Of a stretch of 20,268 nt of DNA, positions 6,778-15,767 are shown piece by piece. Under the pieces are notes generated by a model. The model saw nothing but the letters and a program-made list of their open reading frames with translations. It did no database searches and was not told the DNA's origin. The position numbers were made by a program, and so were the translations under genes. Origin of the DNA: JAWWPG01 sp038327385 (GTDB lineage: Bacteria; Actinomycetota; Actinomycetes; Propionibacteriales; Nocardioidaceae); the NCBI GenBank assembly GCA_038327385.1, contig JBBQKY010000025.1, positions 1-20,268 on the forward strand, written 5' to 3'. Position 1 is the first letter of the stretch, and the number at the start of each line of letters is the position of its first letter.

Positions 6778-8064
6778 CTAGCCGATGATGCAGTGGTTCA
6801 TGGCGACGATCGCCAGCGTGCGCGCCGTGGTCAGCACCTCGGCGATGGGCACCATCTCACGCGGTCCATGGGCCAGGCCGGCGTCCCCGGGTCCGTAATG
6901 CACGGTGGGGATCCGGCCGATCTCGGTCATCAGTCGCAGGTCGCTCCCGTAGGGAGCTCCCCACGTCTGTTGGCGAGAGCCGGAGGCGAGACCGTGGGCC
7001 CGGCGCACCGTCGAGACGATTTCCGCGTCGATGTCGGTACGCCCGGGGCCGAACTGGCCGCCCCACCACTCGACCTCGACCGGATGGTCACGCAACCAGG
7101 GGTCCTCGGCGCAAGCCTCTCGTAGTGCGTCGACAAGCTCGGCCCGGGCGTCGTCCGGCCGCTCGTCGAGGGCAACCCCGTAGCGGCCCTCGGCGACGAG
7201 CGATCCAGGTACCGAGCTCGCCCAGTCTCCCGAGTGCAGCCTCCCGATCTCGATGGGGTAGGCGATAGCCCAGCGTGACATCAGGGGATCAGTCACCGCG
7301 TTGCGCGTGGCTTCGAGCCGTCGCAGCGCCTGGAAGACGGGCCAGAACTTCTCGATCGCACTCACCCCCATCGTGCGCCGCGAGGCATGTGAGGACAGCC
7401 CGGGGACGCGCAGGCGGAAGGTCAGCGATCCTCCGCTGGCCGGCACCAGGTCCAGCGACGTCGCTTCGGGGATCACACACGCGTCGGCCCGCCAGCCCCG
7501 GACAAGAGTGGCGTAGGTGCCCAGGCCGCCGTCCTCCTCGCCCTGGACGGAGGCCAGCACCAGATCTCCACGCAGCGGCACCTTCAGCTCAGCGAGGGCT
7601 TGGACCGCCCAGACCGCCGCTACCAGCCCGCCTTTCATGTCACATGCACCACGGCCGTGTACGGCGTCCCGGCTGACCCTGCCGTTGAAGGGGTCTGCGT
7701 GGTCCCAGGACCTCAGGTCGCCCGGCGGCACGACGTCGACGTGGGCGTTGAGCATCAGCGAGGGGCCGTCACCTCGTCCGGCGGAGACGCCCACCAAGCC
7801 CCAGGCTTCTCGCCGGTCGACCTCCACCCCGGGGAAGTCATCGGCCGCGAGAGTGTCGGCAAGCGGGATCTCCCAGTGGTCGACGTCCAGGCCCAGCCTC
7901 TCGAGCTTCCTGGCCAGGTGCGCCTGAATCGAGTTCTCCTCGTCGGAGCCGGAGACACTTGGCATGCGGACCAGGTCGCTCAGCGAGGCGACGAGGTCCT
8001 CGGCGTGTTCGTCGAGATAGTCCAGGACGCGCTGGCGCCACGTGGCGACGGAGGTGGGCGTCAT
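6778..8064 (-). CDS. M20-family metallopeptidase (ArgE/DapE/carboxypeptidase type)
   Basis: This 428-residue cytoplasmic enzyme belongs to the M20 di-zinc peptidase/deacylase family, which removes acyl groups from amino acids or cleaves short peptides. The metal and catalytic residues are complete: His108 and Asp110 in LNAHVDVVPPG, bridging Asp142 in GRGACDMKGG, the Glu176-Glu177 pair in GEEDGG, Glu200 in VIPEAT and His399 in LAHGPREMVP. The dimerisation insert lies about 210-325. No signal peptide is visible. The gene starts 19 nt after the OppF stop, with no strong ribosome binding site, and is followed after 27 nt by the isochorismatase-family gene. Placed in a peptide-importer operon, it probably deacylates or cleaves the imported compound. 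Distinguishing ArgE, DapE or dipeptidase activity needs biochemistry. Confidence 0.92.
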   Translation of the reverse strand: MTPTSVATWRQRVLDYLDEHAEDLVASLSDLVRMPSVSGSDEENSIQAHLARKLERLGLDVDHWEIPLADTLAADDFPGVEVDRREAWGLVGVSAGRGDGPSLMLNAHVDVVPPGDLRSWDHADPFNGRVSRDAVHGRGACDMKGGLVAAVWAVQALAELKVPLRGDLVLASVQGEEDGGLGTYATLVRGWRADACVIPEATSLDLVPASGGSLTFRLRVPGLSSHASRRTMGVSAIEKFWPVFQALRRLEATRNAVTDPLMSRWAIAYPIEIGRLHSGDWASSVPGSLVAEGRYGVALDERPDDARAELVDALREACAEDPWLRDHPVEVEWWGGQFGPGRTDIDAEIVSTVRRAHGLASGSRQQTWGAPYGSDLRLMTEIGRIPTVHYGPGDAGLAHGPREMVPIAEVLTTARTLAIVAMNHCIIG

Positions 8065-8083
8065 CGGCTGAGGCTCGAACCGG

Positions 8084-9079
8084 TCAGAAGTCCGCGAGTG
8101 GGAAGTGACACGCGACCGCCCGTCCGGCCGGGCCCCGATCGATCAACAGGGGCTCCTCGGTCACGCAGCGGTCCTGGGCGTAGTTGCAGCGCGGGTGGAA
8201 CCTGCATCCGGACGGCGGAGAGACGGGGCTGGGCACATCGCCCTGCAAGACGATGCGCTCGCGGGCCCGCTGCGGTGCGACCTCCGGAGTGGGCACCGAG
8301 GACAACAAGGCCTCGCTGTACGGGTGCATCGGCCGTTGGACGACGTCTTCAGCCGGGCCGATCTCGGCGATCTTGCCGAGGTACATCACCGCTATCCGAT
8401 CGGAGATCTGCCGGACCACTGACAGGTCGTGGGCGATGAAGACGTACGTCAGGCCCAGCGACTCCTGAAGATCGGCGAAGAGGTTCACCACCTGGGCCTG
8501 GATCGATACGTCGAGCGCCGAGACGGGTTCGTCGGCCACGATGAGCTTGGGGTTCGGAGCGAGCGCGCGGGCGATCCCGACCCGCTGGCGCTGGCCGCCG
8601 GAGAACTCGTGAGGGAACCGTTTCGCGTGCTCCGGGCGCAGTCCGACGAGGTCGAGCAGCTCACGAACCCGGGTTGACACCATGGCCCGACTCAGCCGCT
8701 TGTTCATCCGCAGGGTAAGGCCGATGGTGGACTCGACACGCTTGCGTGGGTTCAACGACGCGTAGGGATCCTGGAAGACCATCTGCATGTCCTGGCGAAA
8801 CGGCCGGAGCTGGCGGCGAGAAAGCGTGGAGATGTCCCGACCGGCGATCTCGACGGTCCCCGAGCTGAGATCGGTCAGTCTGACCAGGCATCTGCCCAGC
8901 GTGGACTTTCCGCATCCGGACTCTCCGACCAGGCCCAACGTCTCGCCGACGTAGACGTCCAGACTCACCCCGTCGACCGCCCGGACCGCGCCCTTCGAGC
9001 GCCGGAGTGAGGAGCCGAGTGGGAAGTGCTTGGTGACCTCGACGGCACGGATCAACACCGTGCGCTCAGCGTCGGTCAT
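8084..9079 (-). CDS. oppF: Oligopeptide/dipeptide ABC transporter ATPase, OppF/DppF type
   Basis: This 331-residue ATPase energises peptide import. Walker A is GESGCGKST (52-60), the Q-loop VFQDPYASLNP (101-111), the signature FSGGQRQR (159-166), Walker B LIVADEP (179-185) and the switch histidine His217 in IAHD. The C-terminal oligopeptide-transporter extension holds four cysteines (Cys292, 298, 305, 324) in the spacing seen in many OppD/OppF proteins. A longer open frame extends 49 codons upstream, but those residues overlap oppD in another frame and match nothing; the ATG at 9079 forms an ATGA overlap with the oppD stop and begins right at the domain. It pairs with OppD, and the M20 peptidase gene follows. 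Confidence 0.94.
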   Translation of the reverse strand: MTDAERTVLIRAVEVTKHFPLGSSLRRSKGAVRAVDGVSLDVYVGETLGLVGESGCGKSTLGRCLVRLTDLSSGTVEIAGRDISTLSRRQLRPFRQDMQMVFQDPYASLNPRKRVESTIGLTLRMNKRLSRAMVSTRVRELLDLVGLRPEHAKRFPHEFSGGQRQRVGIARALAPNPKLIVADEPVSALDVSIQAQVVNLFADLQESLGLTYVFIAHDLSVVRQISDRIAVMYLGKIAEIGPAEDVVQRPMHPYSEALLSSVPTPEVAPQRARERIVLQGDVPSPVSPPSGCRFHPRCNYAQDRCVTEEPLLIDRGPAGRAVACHFPLADF

Positions 9080-10110
9080 GAGGATGCTTCCTGTCCGCCA
9101 GCGGCCGGCAGGACCCGTAGTTCCAGCCGTCTCTCGGGAAGCAGATGGCAGGCCGCGCGATGTGCGGATCCGGAGACGGAGGACAGTGCTGGCTGCACGC
9201 CGCAGGGTTCGAAACGGTGCGGACACCGGGCGGCGAACACGCAGCCGGGTGCGATGTGGCCGGCGCTGGCCGGCGTACCGGTGATGGAGGACAGCCGGAG
9301 CGGGCGCGGCAGGTCCAGGCGGGGTATCGACGCGAGCAGGCCCCAGGTGTACGGGTGCTGCGGGTCGTCGAAGATGTCGACAGCGCTGCCTTCCTCGACG
9401 ATGCGGCCGCCGTACATGACCTGGACCCGATCGGCGAACTCGGCGACGACTCCCATGTTGTGCGTGACCAGCACAATCGACATTCCGGTCTCGTCTTTGA
9501 GCTCTGCGATCAGCTGCAGGATCTGGGCTTGGATCGTGACGTCCAGAGCCGTTGTCGGCTCATCGGCGATGAGTATGCGGGGCCGGCACGACAGCGCCAG
9601 GGCGATCATCACCCGTTGCCGCATGCCGCCGGAGAGCTCGTGTGGGTACTCGTGGACGCGTCGTTCCGGATCGGAGATGCCAACTGCCTGCAGGAGCTCG
9701 AGCACCTGCCTGTTCGCTTGCTTGTCCGATACCCGACCGTGCGCCTGGATCTGCTCGACGATCTGCCAGCCGATCCGGTACACCGGGTTCAAAGCCGTCA
9801 TCGGATCCTGGAAGATCATCGCGATCCCGATGCCCCGGACCCGTTGCATGTCACGTTGGGACAGGCGCAGCAGGTCCTCGTCCTCGAACATGACCTGGCC
9901 GTCGTACTCGGTGACTCGATCATCCAGCAGGCGCATCACCGAAAGCATCGTGACGCTCTTGCCGGAGCCGGACTCCCCCACCACACAGAGCACTTCGTTC
10001 GTCGCCAGCGTCATCGACACGTCGTCGATCACTCGGAGGAGGCCGTCCTCGGTACGAATGGAGACCCCAAGGTTTTCGACGGTGAGGATCGGCGTGCGCG
10101 GCATGGTCAC
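9076..10110 (-). CDS. oppD: Oligopeptide/dipeptide ABC transporter ATPase, OppD/DppD type
   Basis: This 344-residue protein is the second ATPase of the importer. Walker A is GESGSGKS (45-52), the Q-loop is IFQDPMTALNP (99-109), the signature is LSGGMRQR (159-166; methionine in place of Gln is typical of OppD), Walker B is ILIADEP (179-185) and the switch His is 217. The C-terminal segment carries Cys290, Cys296, Cys303 and Cys321, the cysteine cluster of the oligopeptide-transporter C-terminal domain. The GTG start overlaps the oppB stop as GTGA; an ATG two codons later is equally possible. Its own stop overlaps oppF as ATGA. Strict coupling suggests equimolar synthesis of the two ATPases. 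Confidence 0.94.
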   Translation of the reverse strand: MTMPRTPILTVENLGVSIRTEDGLLRVIDDVSMTLATNEVLCVVGESGSGKSVTMLSVMRLLDDRVTEYDGQVMFEDEDLLRLSQRDMQRVRGIGIAMIFQDPMTALNPVYRIGWQIVEQIQAHGRVSDKQANRQVLELLQAVGISDPERRVHEYPHELSGGMRQRVMIALALSCRPRILIADEPTTALDVTIQAQILQLIAELKDETGMSIVLVTHNMGVVAEFADRVQVMYGGRIVEEGSAVDIFDDPQHPYTWGLLASIPRLDLPRPLRLSSITGTPASAGHIAPGCVFAARCPHRFEPCGVQPALSSVSGSAHRAACHLLPERRLELRVLPAAGGQEASS

Positions 10111-11078
10111 GCCTTCCGTACCCGCGGGTCGAGTCGGGCGTACAGGACATCGACGGCGGCATTCATGATGACGATGAACGCGCCTCCGTAGAGCACGGTG
10201 GCCATGATGACCGGCAGGTCAAGTCCGTTGAGCGACTGGTAGGTCAGCCGACCCACGCCTGGCAGGTCGAAGACCACCTCGGCCAACAGCGCTCCACCGC
10301 CGACAAGCACGCCGAAGTCGAGTGCGAACAGGCTGACGAAAGTCCCCATCGACGTCCGCACGAGGTGCCGGACGATGACCCGCCGTTCGGAGATGCCTTT
10401 GGACCGCGCGGTCCTGATGAAGTCCTGGTTTGACGCCTCGATGAGTGCGGATCTCAAGATTCGCGCATACAGGCCGATATAGAGGGATGCCAAGACGATC
10501 CACGGGATGATCAGGTGTCTGAACCACAGCACCGGATCCGAGGTAAGCGGCGTGTAACCCAGTGGAGGTACCCACTGGAACAGTGGAGAGTCGTGCCAGC
10601 GGCTCTGGGTGAGCAGGTTGGCCACCTGACCGAACCAGAACACCGGCACCGCCACGGCGACCAGGGAGAAGATCATCAGTCCGCGGTCCCAGATCGAGTT
10701 GCGCTGAACCGCCGAGATGACACCGATCAGGAGGCTCATCACCACCCAGAGCACCGCGGCGCCGAGGACCAGCGACAGGGTCACCGGCGTGGCGGTGATG
10801 AGCTCGGGGATGACCTTCACGCCGCGGTTCGTGTAGGACTGCAGGTCGCGGTGGATGAGCAGGTGGTTCATCAAGGTCCAGTACTGCGTCGGCAGGGGCT
10901 GATCGAGCCCGAACGTCCTGCGGACCGCGGCCAGCGTTGCCGGCGTCGGGTTCCGACCGGCGAGCTGCCTGGCGGGGTCGACGCCTGGGATAGCGAAGAA
11001 GATGAGGAACACCAAGACACTGAGCGCGAACAGCACCCCGATGGTGGACGCCGTGCGGTGCAGGATGAAGCGGATCAT
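10107..11078 (-). CDS. oppB: Oligopeptide ABC transporter permease, OppB/DppB type
   Basis: This 323-residue inner-membrane permease has about six transmembrane helices (roughly 11-31, 98-122, 133-155, 188-205, 246-268, 289-313). A long extracytoplasmic segment after the first helix (about 32-97) is typical of OppB/DppB. The cytoplasmic EAA loop that docks on the ATPase is at about 215-240 (ASNQDFIRTARSKGISERRV). The family hallmark DLPGVGRL follows at 271-278. A longer frame would add 48 residues rich in Arg and Pro upstream, overlapping oppC; I choose ATG 11078 because it begins exactly at the first helix and overlaps the oppC stop as ATGA. The gene is followed by oppD with a GTGA overlap. 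Confidence 0.94.
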   Translation of the reverse strand: MIRFILHRTASTIGVLFALSVLVFLIFFAIPGVDPARQLAGRNPTPATLAAVRRTFGLDQPLPTQYWTLMNHLLIHRDLQSYTNRGVKVIPELITATPVTLSLVLGAAVLWVVMSLLIGVISAVQRNSIWDRGLMIFSLVAVAVPVFWFGQVANLLTQSRWHDSPLFQWVPPLGYTPLTSDPVLWFRHLIIPWIVLASLYIGLYARILRSALIEASNQDFIRTARSKGISERRVIVRHLVRTSMGTFVSLFALDFGVLVGGGALLAEVVFDLPGVGRLTYQSLNGLDLPVIMATVLYGGAFIVIMNAAVDVLYARLDPRVRKA

Positions 11079-12148
11079 CGGCGCGATCCCGGGCGACGCC
11101 GTTCCCGGCGGCGACGAGGGAGCAGTCCGCGTGGGTCGACTGCGTCTCGGACTCCGTCCGCGACCACTGTCAACAAGATGATCGTCGCGACCAGGATGAG
11201 GCCCGGCCCGATGGAGACCCACGGCCGGGTGTAGAGCTGCGCCTGGCCGTCTGTGATCATCGTCCCCCAGCTCGCGTTCGGGGCCTGCACGCCGATCGAG
11301 AGGTACGACAGGGACGACTCAGTCAGGATGTCGGTGACGATCATCAGGGGCATGAAGACGATGACGGTGGGCATGACGTTCGGAAGCAGCTCCCCGAGGA
11401 TGATCCGCCAAGTCGGGGCACCCTGTCCGACCGCGCTCTCGACGAACTCGCGCTTGCGCAGGGACAAGGCGTCGCCTCGGATCGGACGAGCGAGGTACGG
11501 AACGTAGATCACGGCGATGATCAGAGTCGGCAACCACAGGCTGGTCGGGTCGACGTTCAGTGGGCCGATCCGGAGTCCCTGCAGAAGAAGCACCGTGGAC
11601 AACGAGATCGCCAGCAGGTAGACCGGGAATGCCCAGAGCAGGTCGAGGAGTCGCGAGATGATCCAGTCGAGGCGACCACCGAAGTAGCCCGCGACGAGAG
11701 CGACCACGGTGGCGACGACGGCCGTGATCAGCGTGGCGCCGATGCCGACCGTCAGCGACGTTCTCCCGGCGTACAACAGGCGCGCCGCGACGTCGCGTCC
11801 CTGTGTGTCAGCGCCCAGGAAGTACCGCCCTGACCACGTCGGGCCGATCGGACTCGACCCCAGCCCCGACGCGTTCGGGCTAATCACCGGCACACGTTTG
11901 CCATGCACGATCGTCGTCCCCGTGAGGTTTGACTGGAACGGGTCGGTGTGGGCGATGTGCGTGGCGTACTGCGGAGCCAAGACACACGCGAACACAATGA
12001 ACGCGAACAGGGCAAGGGCAACAAGAGCCGCACGGTTTCGCCGGAACCGCGCGAGAGCCAACCGCCACGGTGCCTGCCCGGGCGCGGCGTCTCCCGTCGT
12101 GACGACGGGCAAGGCCGGCCCACTGGTGGTTTCGATCCCAGCTGTCAC
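11075..12148 (-). CDS. oppC: Oligopeptide ABC transporter permease, OppC/DppC type
   Basis: This 357-residue permease is the partner of OppB. A cytoplasmic N-terminus leads to the first transmembrane helix at about 39-58, followed by an extracytoplasmic segment and the OppC/DppC hallmark FLGADTQGRDV (110-120). Further helices and the EAA loop (about 234-257, EFVESAVGQGAPTWRII) follow. The tail is basic (RRRRERRR). The segment between the first helix and FLGADTQGRDV is about 50 residues. The GTG at 12148 is chosen because it overlaps the binding-protein stop as GTGA; a frame extending to 12301 would add 51 unlikely residues overlapping that gene. Confidence 0.93.
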   Translation of the reverse strand: MTAGIETTSGPALPVVTTGDAAPGQAPWRLALARFRRNRAALVALALFAFIVFACVLAPQYATHIAHTDPFQSNLTGTTIVHGKRVPVISPNASGLGSSPIGPTWSGRYFLGADTQGRDVAARLLYAGRTSLTVGIGATLITAVVATVVALVAGYFGGRLDWIISRLLDLLWAFPVYLLAISLSTVLLLQGLRIGPLNVDPTSLWLPTLIIAVIYVPYLARPIRGDALSLRKREFVESAVGQGAPTWRIILGELLPNVMPTVIVFMPLMIVTDILTESSLSYLSIGVQAPNASWGTMITDGQAQLYTRPWVSIGPGLILVATIILLTVVADGVRDAVDPRGLLPRRRRERRRPGSRR

Positions 12149-13863
12149 TTGACCCAGGCTTGGTCGATGAGGAAGTTCGCGGTCACCGCCGGGCTGTACT
12201 GGTAGTTCCCGACGCGAGCCGACACGAAGTCGAGGCGGTTCGCGACGAAGAGGCTGACCTGAGGTGCGGCATCGGTGACAGCCTTGTCGACCTTGGCCCA
12301 CAACGCTTCGGCTGCTTGCGGGTCCGTCTGTTGGGTTGCCTCCGCAGTCGCTGTCATGGCCTGAATCTTCGGGTCGCAGAACTCAGACAGGTTCGGGCTC
12401 GCCGTGCTGGCCGGGTGGAAACCGCCACAGCCGACGCTGACCGACAGGTAGTTGGACGGTGCCGTGTAGTCCGGAGCCCAGTAGGAGTAGCTGATCTGGG
12501 CCTTGTTGCGGGAGTCCTGCACGTAGGAGTACTCGACCGAGCCGTTCAGCGTCTTGAGGCTCGCGTCGTACCCGAGTTGCTTGAGCAGCGACACGTAGTA
12601 CAGATCGATCGACTTCGAAGTGCTGTCCGTGGTGCCCACGACGACGACCTTCTGACCCTTGGTGCCCGAGCTGTCGACAAGCTGTTGCGCCTTCGCCATG
12701 TCGGGAGCTGTCCACTTCGCGCCAGGATTGGCCGTGTACGGGCAGTAGTCCTGATGACCAGGGAAGTTCGGTGGCAGGATCTGGCAACTCGGCTGTGCCA
12801 ACCGCGGGCCGCCAAAGAGCTGGATGACCGCGTTACGGTCGGTGGCGAAGTTCAGTGCGCGGCGAACGTCAGGATTGTTGAAGGGGGCGGCTCGGGTGTT
12901 CATCGCCATGAAGTACGTGATGGGCGTCGTGTTGATGTGGATCTGGTCGGCGTACTTGGTGGCCAGCTCGTCGAGCCGGTCCGCGGGCGGAGGGTCGTAG
13001 ACCCAATCGGCCTGGCCGTTCTCGACTTGCGTCACCGCATCCTCGTCGGCGACACCGATCTTCATGACGATGGAGTCCGGGTACCCCTGTGGCTGGGCAT
13101 CCGCCGACCACTGCTTGAACGACGGGTTCCGGGTGAGAACCATGGAGTTGTTCGGTGAGTAGCTCTCGATCATGTACGGGCCGGTGGCCGGCAGCGGCGT
13201 GGTTCCGGTATCGGTGTTCGGGGTGCCGGCGGGAACCACGTAGGCGAATGGGAGGGCGAGCTTCTGCAGGAAGTCGGCGTCCGGCTGAGTCAGGTGGAAG
13301 GTCACAGTCCCTGCCGAGTCGTCGGCGACGACGCCCTTCGACAGATCGCAGCTCGCCGGCTTGGCGATGCAGGCATCGGCGCCCACGATCGACGAGTACA
13401 TGCCGACTCCAGGGCCCGGGATCTTGTACTCCCTTGTCAGCGTGTAGGTGAAGTCGCTCGCCTTCACGGGCGCGCCGGTCGAGTACTTGATCCCCTTACG
13501 GAGCGTGAAGGTGTACGTCTTTCCGCCATCCGTCGGCGTGGGGATGGTGGTGGCGAGGTCGGGAACGAGGTCGTTGCCGGCTGTTCCCCCTACCTGCTTC
13601 CACGCCATCAGGCCGTCGCTGGTCATCCGAAGGACGAACCAGTTCGGGTCGTAGTCCACGGCAGTGTCGATCGAGCTTCCAGCGCTGGACCAGATCATGG
13701 TGAGTGTGCCGCCTCGGTGCTGCGCCTGGAAGCCCGCGGAGCTGTTCGATGCGGGAGCTGGCGTCCCCGGCTGAGGGTTGGGGCTGCTGGACGAGCAGCC
13801 TGCGGCGGCGACGGCGAGCATCACGGTCGTACCGGCCGCCAACGTCGTTGTGGTTCCTTTCAC
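12145..13863 (-). CDS. oppA: Extracellular solute-binding lipoprotein, family 5 (oligopeptide-binding, OppA/DppA type)
   Basis: This 572-residue lipoprotein captures the substrate outside the membrane and hands it to OppBC. From the GTG at 13863 the protein begins MKGTTTT, then a hydrophobic stretch and a lipobox ending AAG-Cys23, followed by a Ser/Pro-rich linker. The core matches family 5 binding proteins: GGTLTMIWSS near residue 50, WKQVGG, YTFTLRKGIKYSTGAPVKASDFTYTL-like segment, FNNPDVRRALNFATDRNAVI in the middle, and a C-terminal domain ending DQAWVK. The start GTG overlaps the stop of the peptidase gene as GTGA; a longer frame to 14037 would hide the lipoprotein signal and is rejected. 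The specific ligand (peptide, opine, nickel chelate or oligosaccharide) cannot be told from sequence, though the flanking peptidases favour a peptide-like ligand. Confidence 0.93.
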   Translation of the reverse strand: MKGTTTTLAAGTTVMLAVAAAGCSSSSPNPQPGTPAPASNSSAGFQAQHRGGTLTMIWSSAGSSIDTAVDYDPNWFVLRMTSDGLMAWKQVGGTAGNDLVPDLATTIPTPTDGGKTYTFTLRKGIKYSTGAPVKASDFTYTLTREYKIPGPGVGMYSSIVGADACIAKPASCDLSKGVVADDSAGTVTFHLTQPDADFLQKLALPFAYVVPAGTPNTDTGTTPLPATGPYMIESYSPNNSMVLTRNPSFKQWSADAQPQGYPDSIVMKIGVADEDAVTQVENGQADWVYDPPPADRLDELATKYADQIHINTTPITYFMAMNTRAAPFNNPDVRRALNFATDRNAVIQLFGGPRLAQPSCQILPPNFPGHQDYCPYTANPGAKWTAPDMAKAQQLVDSSGTKGQKVVVVGTTDSTSKSIDLYYVSLLKQLGYDASLKTLNGSVEYSYVQDSRNKAQISYSYWAPDYTAPSNYLSVSVGCGGFHPASTASPNLSEFCDPKIQAMTATAEATQQTDPQAAEALWAKVDKAVTDAAPQVSLFVANRLDFVSARVGNYQYSPAVTANFLIDQAWVK

Positions 13864-15767
13864 GGGGTGCCTTGACCTTTCCGAACGGGGGTGGGTTCTG
13901 CCGCCCGCGCCATGGCGGCGAGGCGGTTGGTGAGCTGGTGGTCGGCCTTGTTGCGCGCCCGCAGGAGCGACGTACGGAGCCACGGGCCGTGGGCGCGAGC
14001 ACCCTTCTCCCCACTGAGTGAGGCGAGCTCGCGCCACAGATGCGGGCTTTGGGTGAGATGACTGGCACTGGCCCAGGAGCGCGCTACCTGATTCGGGTGG
14101 GACCGCTGGTTGTGCTTCCGGAACGTCTCTTCGGACAGGTAAGGGAAGAGCACATGGCTGCCGACCCGCCGGAGGTGGCGGAGGGCGGCGCGGTGGTCGC
14201 TGGAGTCGAGCGCGGCGAGCGCGGTGTCGATCGCGGCGATGTCGGACCGAGCCTGATCGTGGGGATATCCGACGCGACTATGAGCGTCTAGTGCGAAAAG
14301 TCCACGTCCCACGGAGGTGAACTGATAGCGGCCCTTGGCCCCGGCACGCCGTTCGGCTGCCGCGGCGAGGCCGGCATGCCCGGTAACGGCAGCGATTCCG
14401 GTCAGCTCGCGAGCCCTGGCGCCATGATCGATGATCGAGTCCGGGTCACGGTCCGCTTCAAGCAGCAGCAGCGAGTAGAGCCTTGCCTGCAAGGCCAGGT
14501 AGCTGAAGTCGAGCAGGTCAGCGGTGTCGAACTGGGTGTGGTAGTCGGACTTGCCGAACGACTTCTCCCACGCATAGGCGGCCACGCCGGGGATTCCCGA
14601 GACGAGGAACGGCCACTGCTCGGTTCCTGCGACCGGCGCGGCCACCCGCCAGCCGGTGGGGGTCCAACCCTCCCGCTCCGCGATCCGGCAGACTCGCCTT
14701 GCCCAGGCGGCCAGCTCCACGGGCGCCTCGACGACAGTGCGCAGCTCACGGTGACCGCTTGCTTCCAGGCAGAGATGGAAAGGCGCGGCGGTCGGCCAGT
14801 CGGGGTGGCTGTCCTGAACTTGACGCCAGGCGCCGATGCACCAGTCAAAGGAACTGTCGGAGATGCCGTACTCCTCGGCGGTGCGGGAACTGAAGCAGAT
14901 CGTGTGACGTGGGCGGTAACCGGATCCGATGAGTGCCTTCGCGACCGCCAGCATGGCGGCGACCCCGCTGGTGTTGTCGAACGCGCCACGAAACCATGCG
15001 TCGTGGTGCGCTCCGACGACAATCGGTCCGGACTGCTGGCCGACCCAGTAGCCGACCACGTTGTGGCCGGCGGCATTGGTGGTGAGCTGGGCGTCCAAGG
15101 TCATCGTCACAGCGTTCGATCCCGTCGCGAGGAGCGCTCGAACGCTGCTGGCATCCTCCTTGCGGATGAAGATCATCGGTGGCGCACTAGCCGGCCAGTG
15201 GCCGTCGAACGCTCCCAGCGCACCCGCCGACTGGTACCACGGACCGTCAGCCGGGCAGTTGAGTACCATGCCCACGACACCTCTGGCAGCTAGCTCGATA
15301 ACGATCGCGGCTGGTGCGACGCCGGAGCTGCGCCAATCGACGAGGGCGATCGCACCCGTCAGGTCGACAGCGTCGAGCCGCCGGCGGCGGGCGTCGCGCA
15401 CGTCGACGAGTCGACCGCTGATGCCTCCTGGCGGCGTGCCCGGGACCCCGCCGAAGCTGCAGGCATCGAGTGTCATCGCAGCCTCGTCCCCCGGCCCGAC
15501 CCTGCCGGCGACGAGTTTCGCGGACCGGAAGCGCCACGCGTCGACGTCCACGTCCTCGACCGCGACCGCTGCCAGACCCATCGCCGTCATCTCCTCCGCG
15601 ACGAAGCGGGCGACGGCGGCGTCCTCCTCGGTGCCGGTGTTTCGGAAGCCGAGCGGACTCGATCCGATGCTCGTCAGGCGGTGCACGACGTGGCGAAGGT
15701 AGCCGTGGTCGATGTCCACGTCGCGTGCCAGCGACACGAGCGCGGGGTCGACCCTGGCGGCCGTCAT
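13860..15767 (-). CDS. M28-family metallopeptidase with PA domain, no signal peptide
   Basis: This 635-residue protein has the layout of glutamate-carboxypeptidase II/transferrin-receptor-type M28 peptidases. An N-terminal segment (1-100) is followed by a protease-associated (PA) insert at about 110-215, the zinc peptidase core at about 230-440 and a helical C-terminal domain (about 460-620). Metal and catalytic residues are His254 in VGAHHDAW, Asp264 in GAFDNTSG, the Glu298-Glu299 pair in TAEEYG and His410 in DYHTQFDT. The fourth ligand, normally Asp in a NLDxxG context, is Glu335 in LCLEASGH, a conservative change. No signal peptide or membrane anchor is visible, so it should act in the cytoplasm. 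It overlaps the regulator gene (ATGA) and the binding-protein gene (GTGA), which ties its expression to the importer. Confidence 0.9.
   Translation of the reverse strand: MTAARVDPALVSLARDVDIDHGYLRHVVHRLTSIGSSPLGFRNTGTEEDAAVARFVAEEMTAMGLAAVAVEDVDVDAWRFRSAKLVAGRVGPGDEAAMTLDACSFGGVPGTPPGGISGRLVDVRDARRRRLDAVDLTGAIALVDWRSSGVAPAAIVIELAARGVVGMVLNCPADGPWYQSAGALGAFDGHWPASAPPMIFIRKEDASSVRALLATGSNAVTMTLDAQLTTNAAGHNVVGYWVGQQSGPIVVGAHHDAWFRGAFDNTSGVAAMLAVAKALIGSGYRPRHTICFSSRTAEEYGISDSSFDWCIGAWRQVQDSHPDWPTAAPFHLCLEASGHRELRTVVEAPVELAAWARRVCRIAEREGWTPTGWRVAAPVAGTEQWPFLVSGIPGVAAYAWEKSFGKSDYHTQFDTADLLDFSYLALQARLYSLLLLEADRDPDSIIDHGARARELTGIAAVTGHAGLAAAAERRAGAKGRYQFTSVGRGLFALDAHSRVGYPHDQARSDIAAIDTALAALDSSDHRAALRHLRRVGSHVLFPYLSEETFRKHNQRSHPNQVARSWASASHLTQSPHLWRELASLSGEKGARAHGPWLRTSLLRARNKADHQLTNRLAAMARAAEPTPVRKGQGTP

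Noticed and set aside
9080..9226. Upstream extension of oppF by 49 codons
   Set aside because: The added residues overlap oppD in another frame and are not family-like; ATG 9079 has an ATGA overlap and begins right at the ATPase domain.
9145..10191. A 348-codon plus-strand frame opposite oppD
   Set aside because: The minus strand carries intact Walker A, signature and Walker B motifs; the plus frame has none of any kind.
11079..11222. Upstream extension of oppB by 48 codons
   Set aside because: The segment is Arg/Pro/Ser-rich and overlaps oppC; ATG 11078 sits at the first membrane helix with an ATGA overlap.
13864..14037. Upstream extension of the binding protein by 58 codons
   Set aside because: It would bury the lipoprotein signal and lipobox behind an Arg-rich segment overlapping the M28 gene; GTG 13863 gives a proper 22-residue signal.
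12160..15293. Long plus-strand frames (such as 12160-13158 and 14376-15293) opposite the binding-protein and M28 genes
   Set aside because: No motifs, low-complexity composition, and fully covered by convincing genes on the minus strand.
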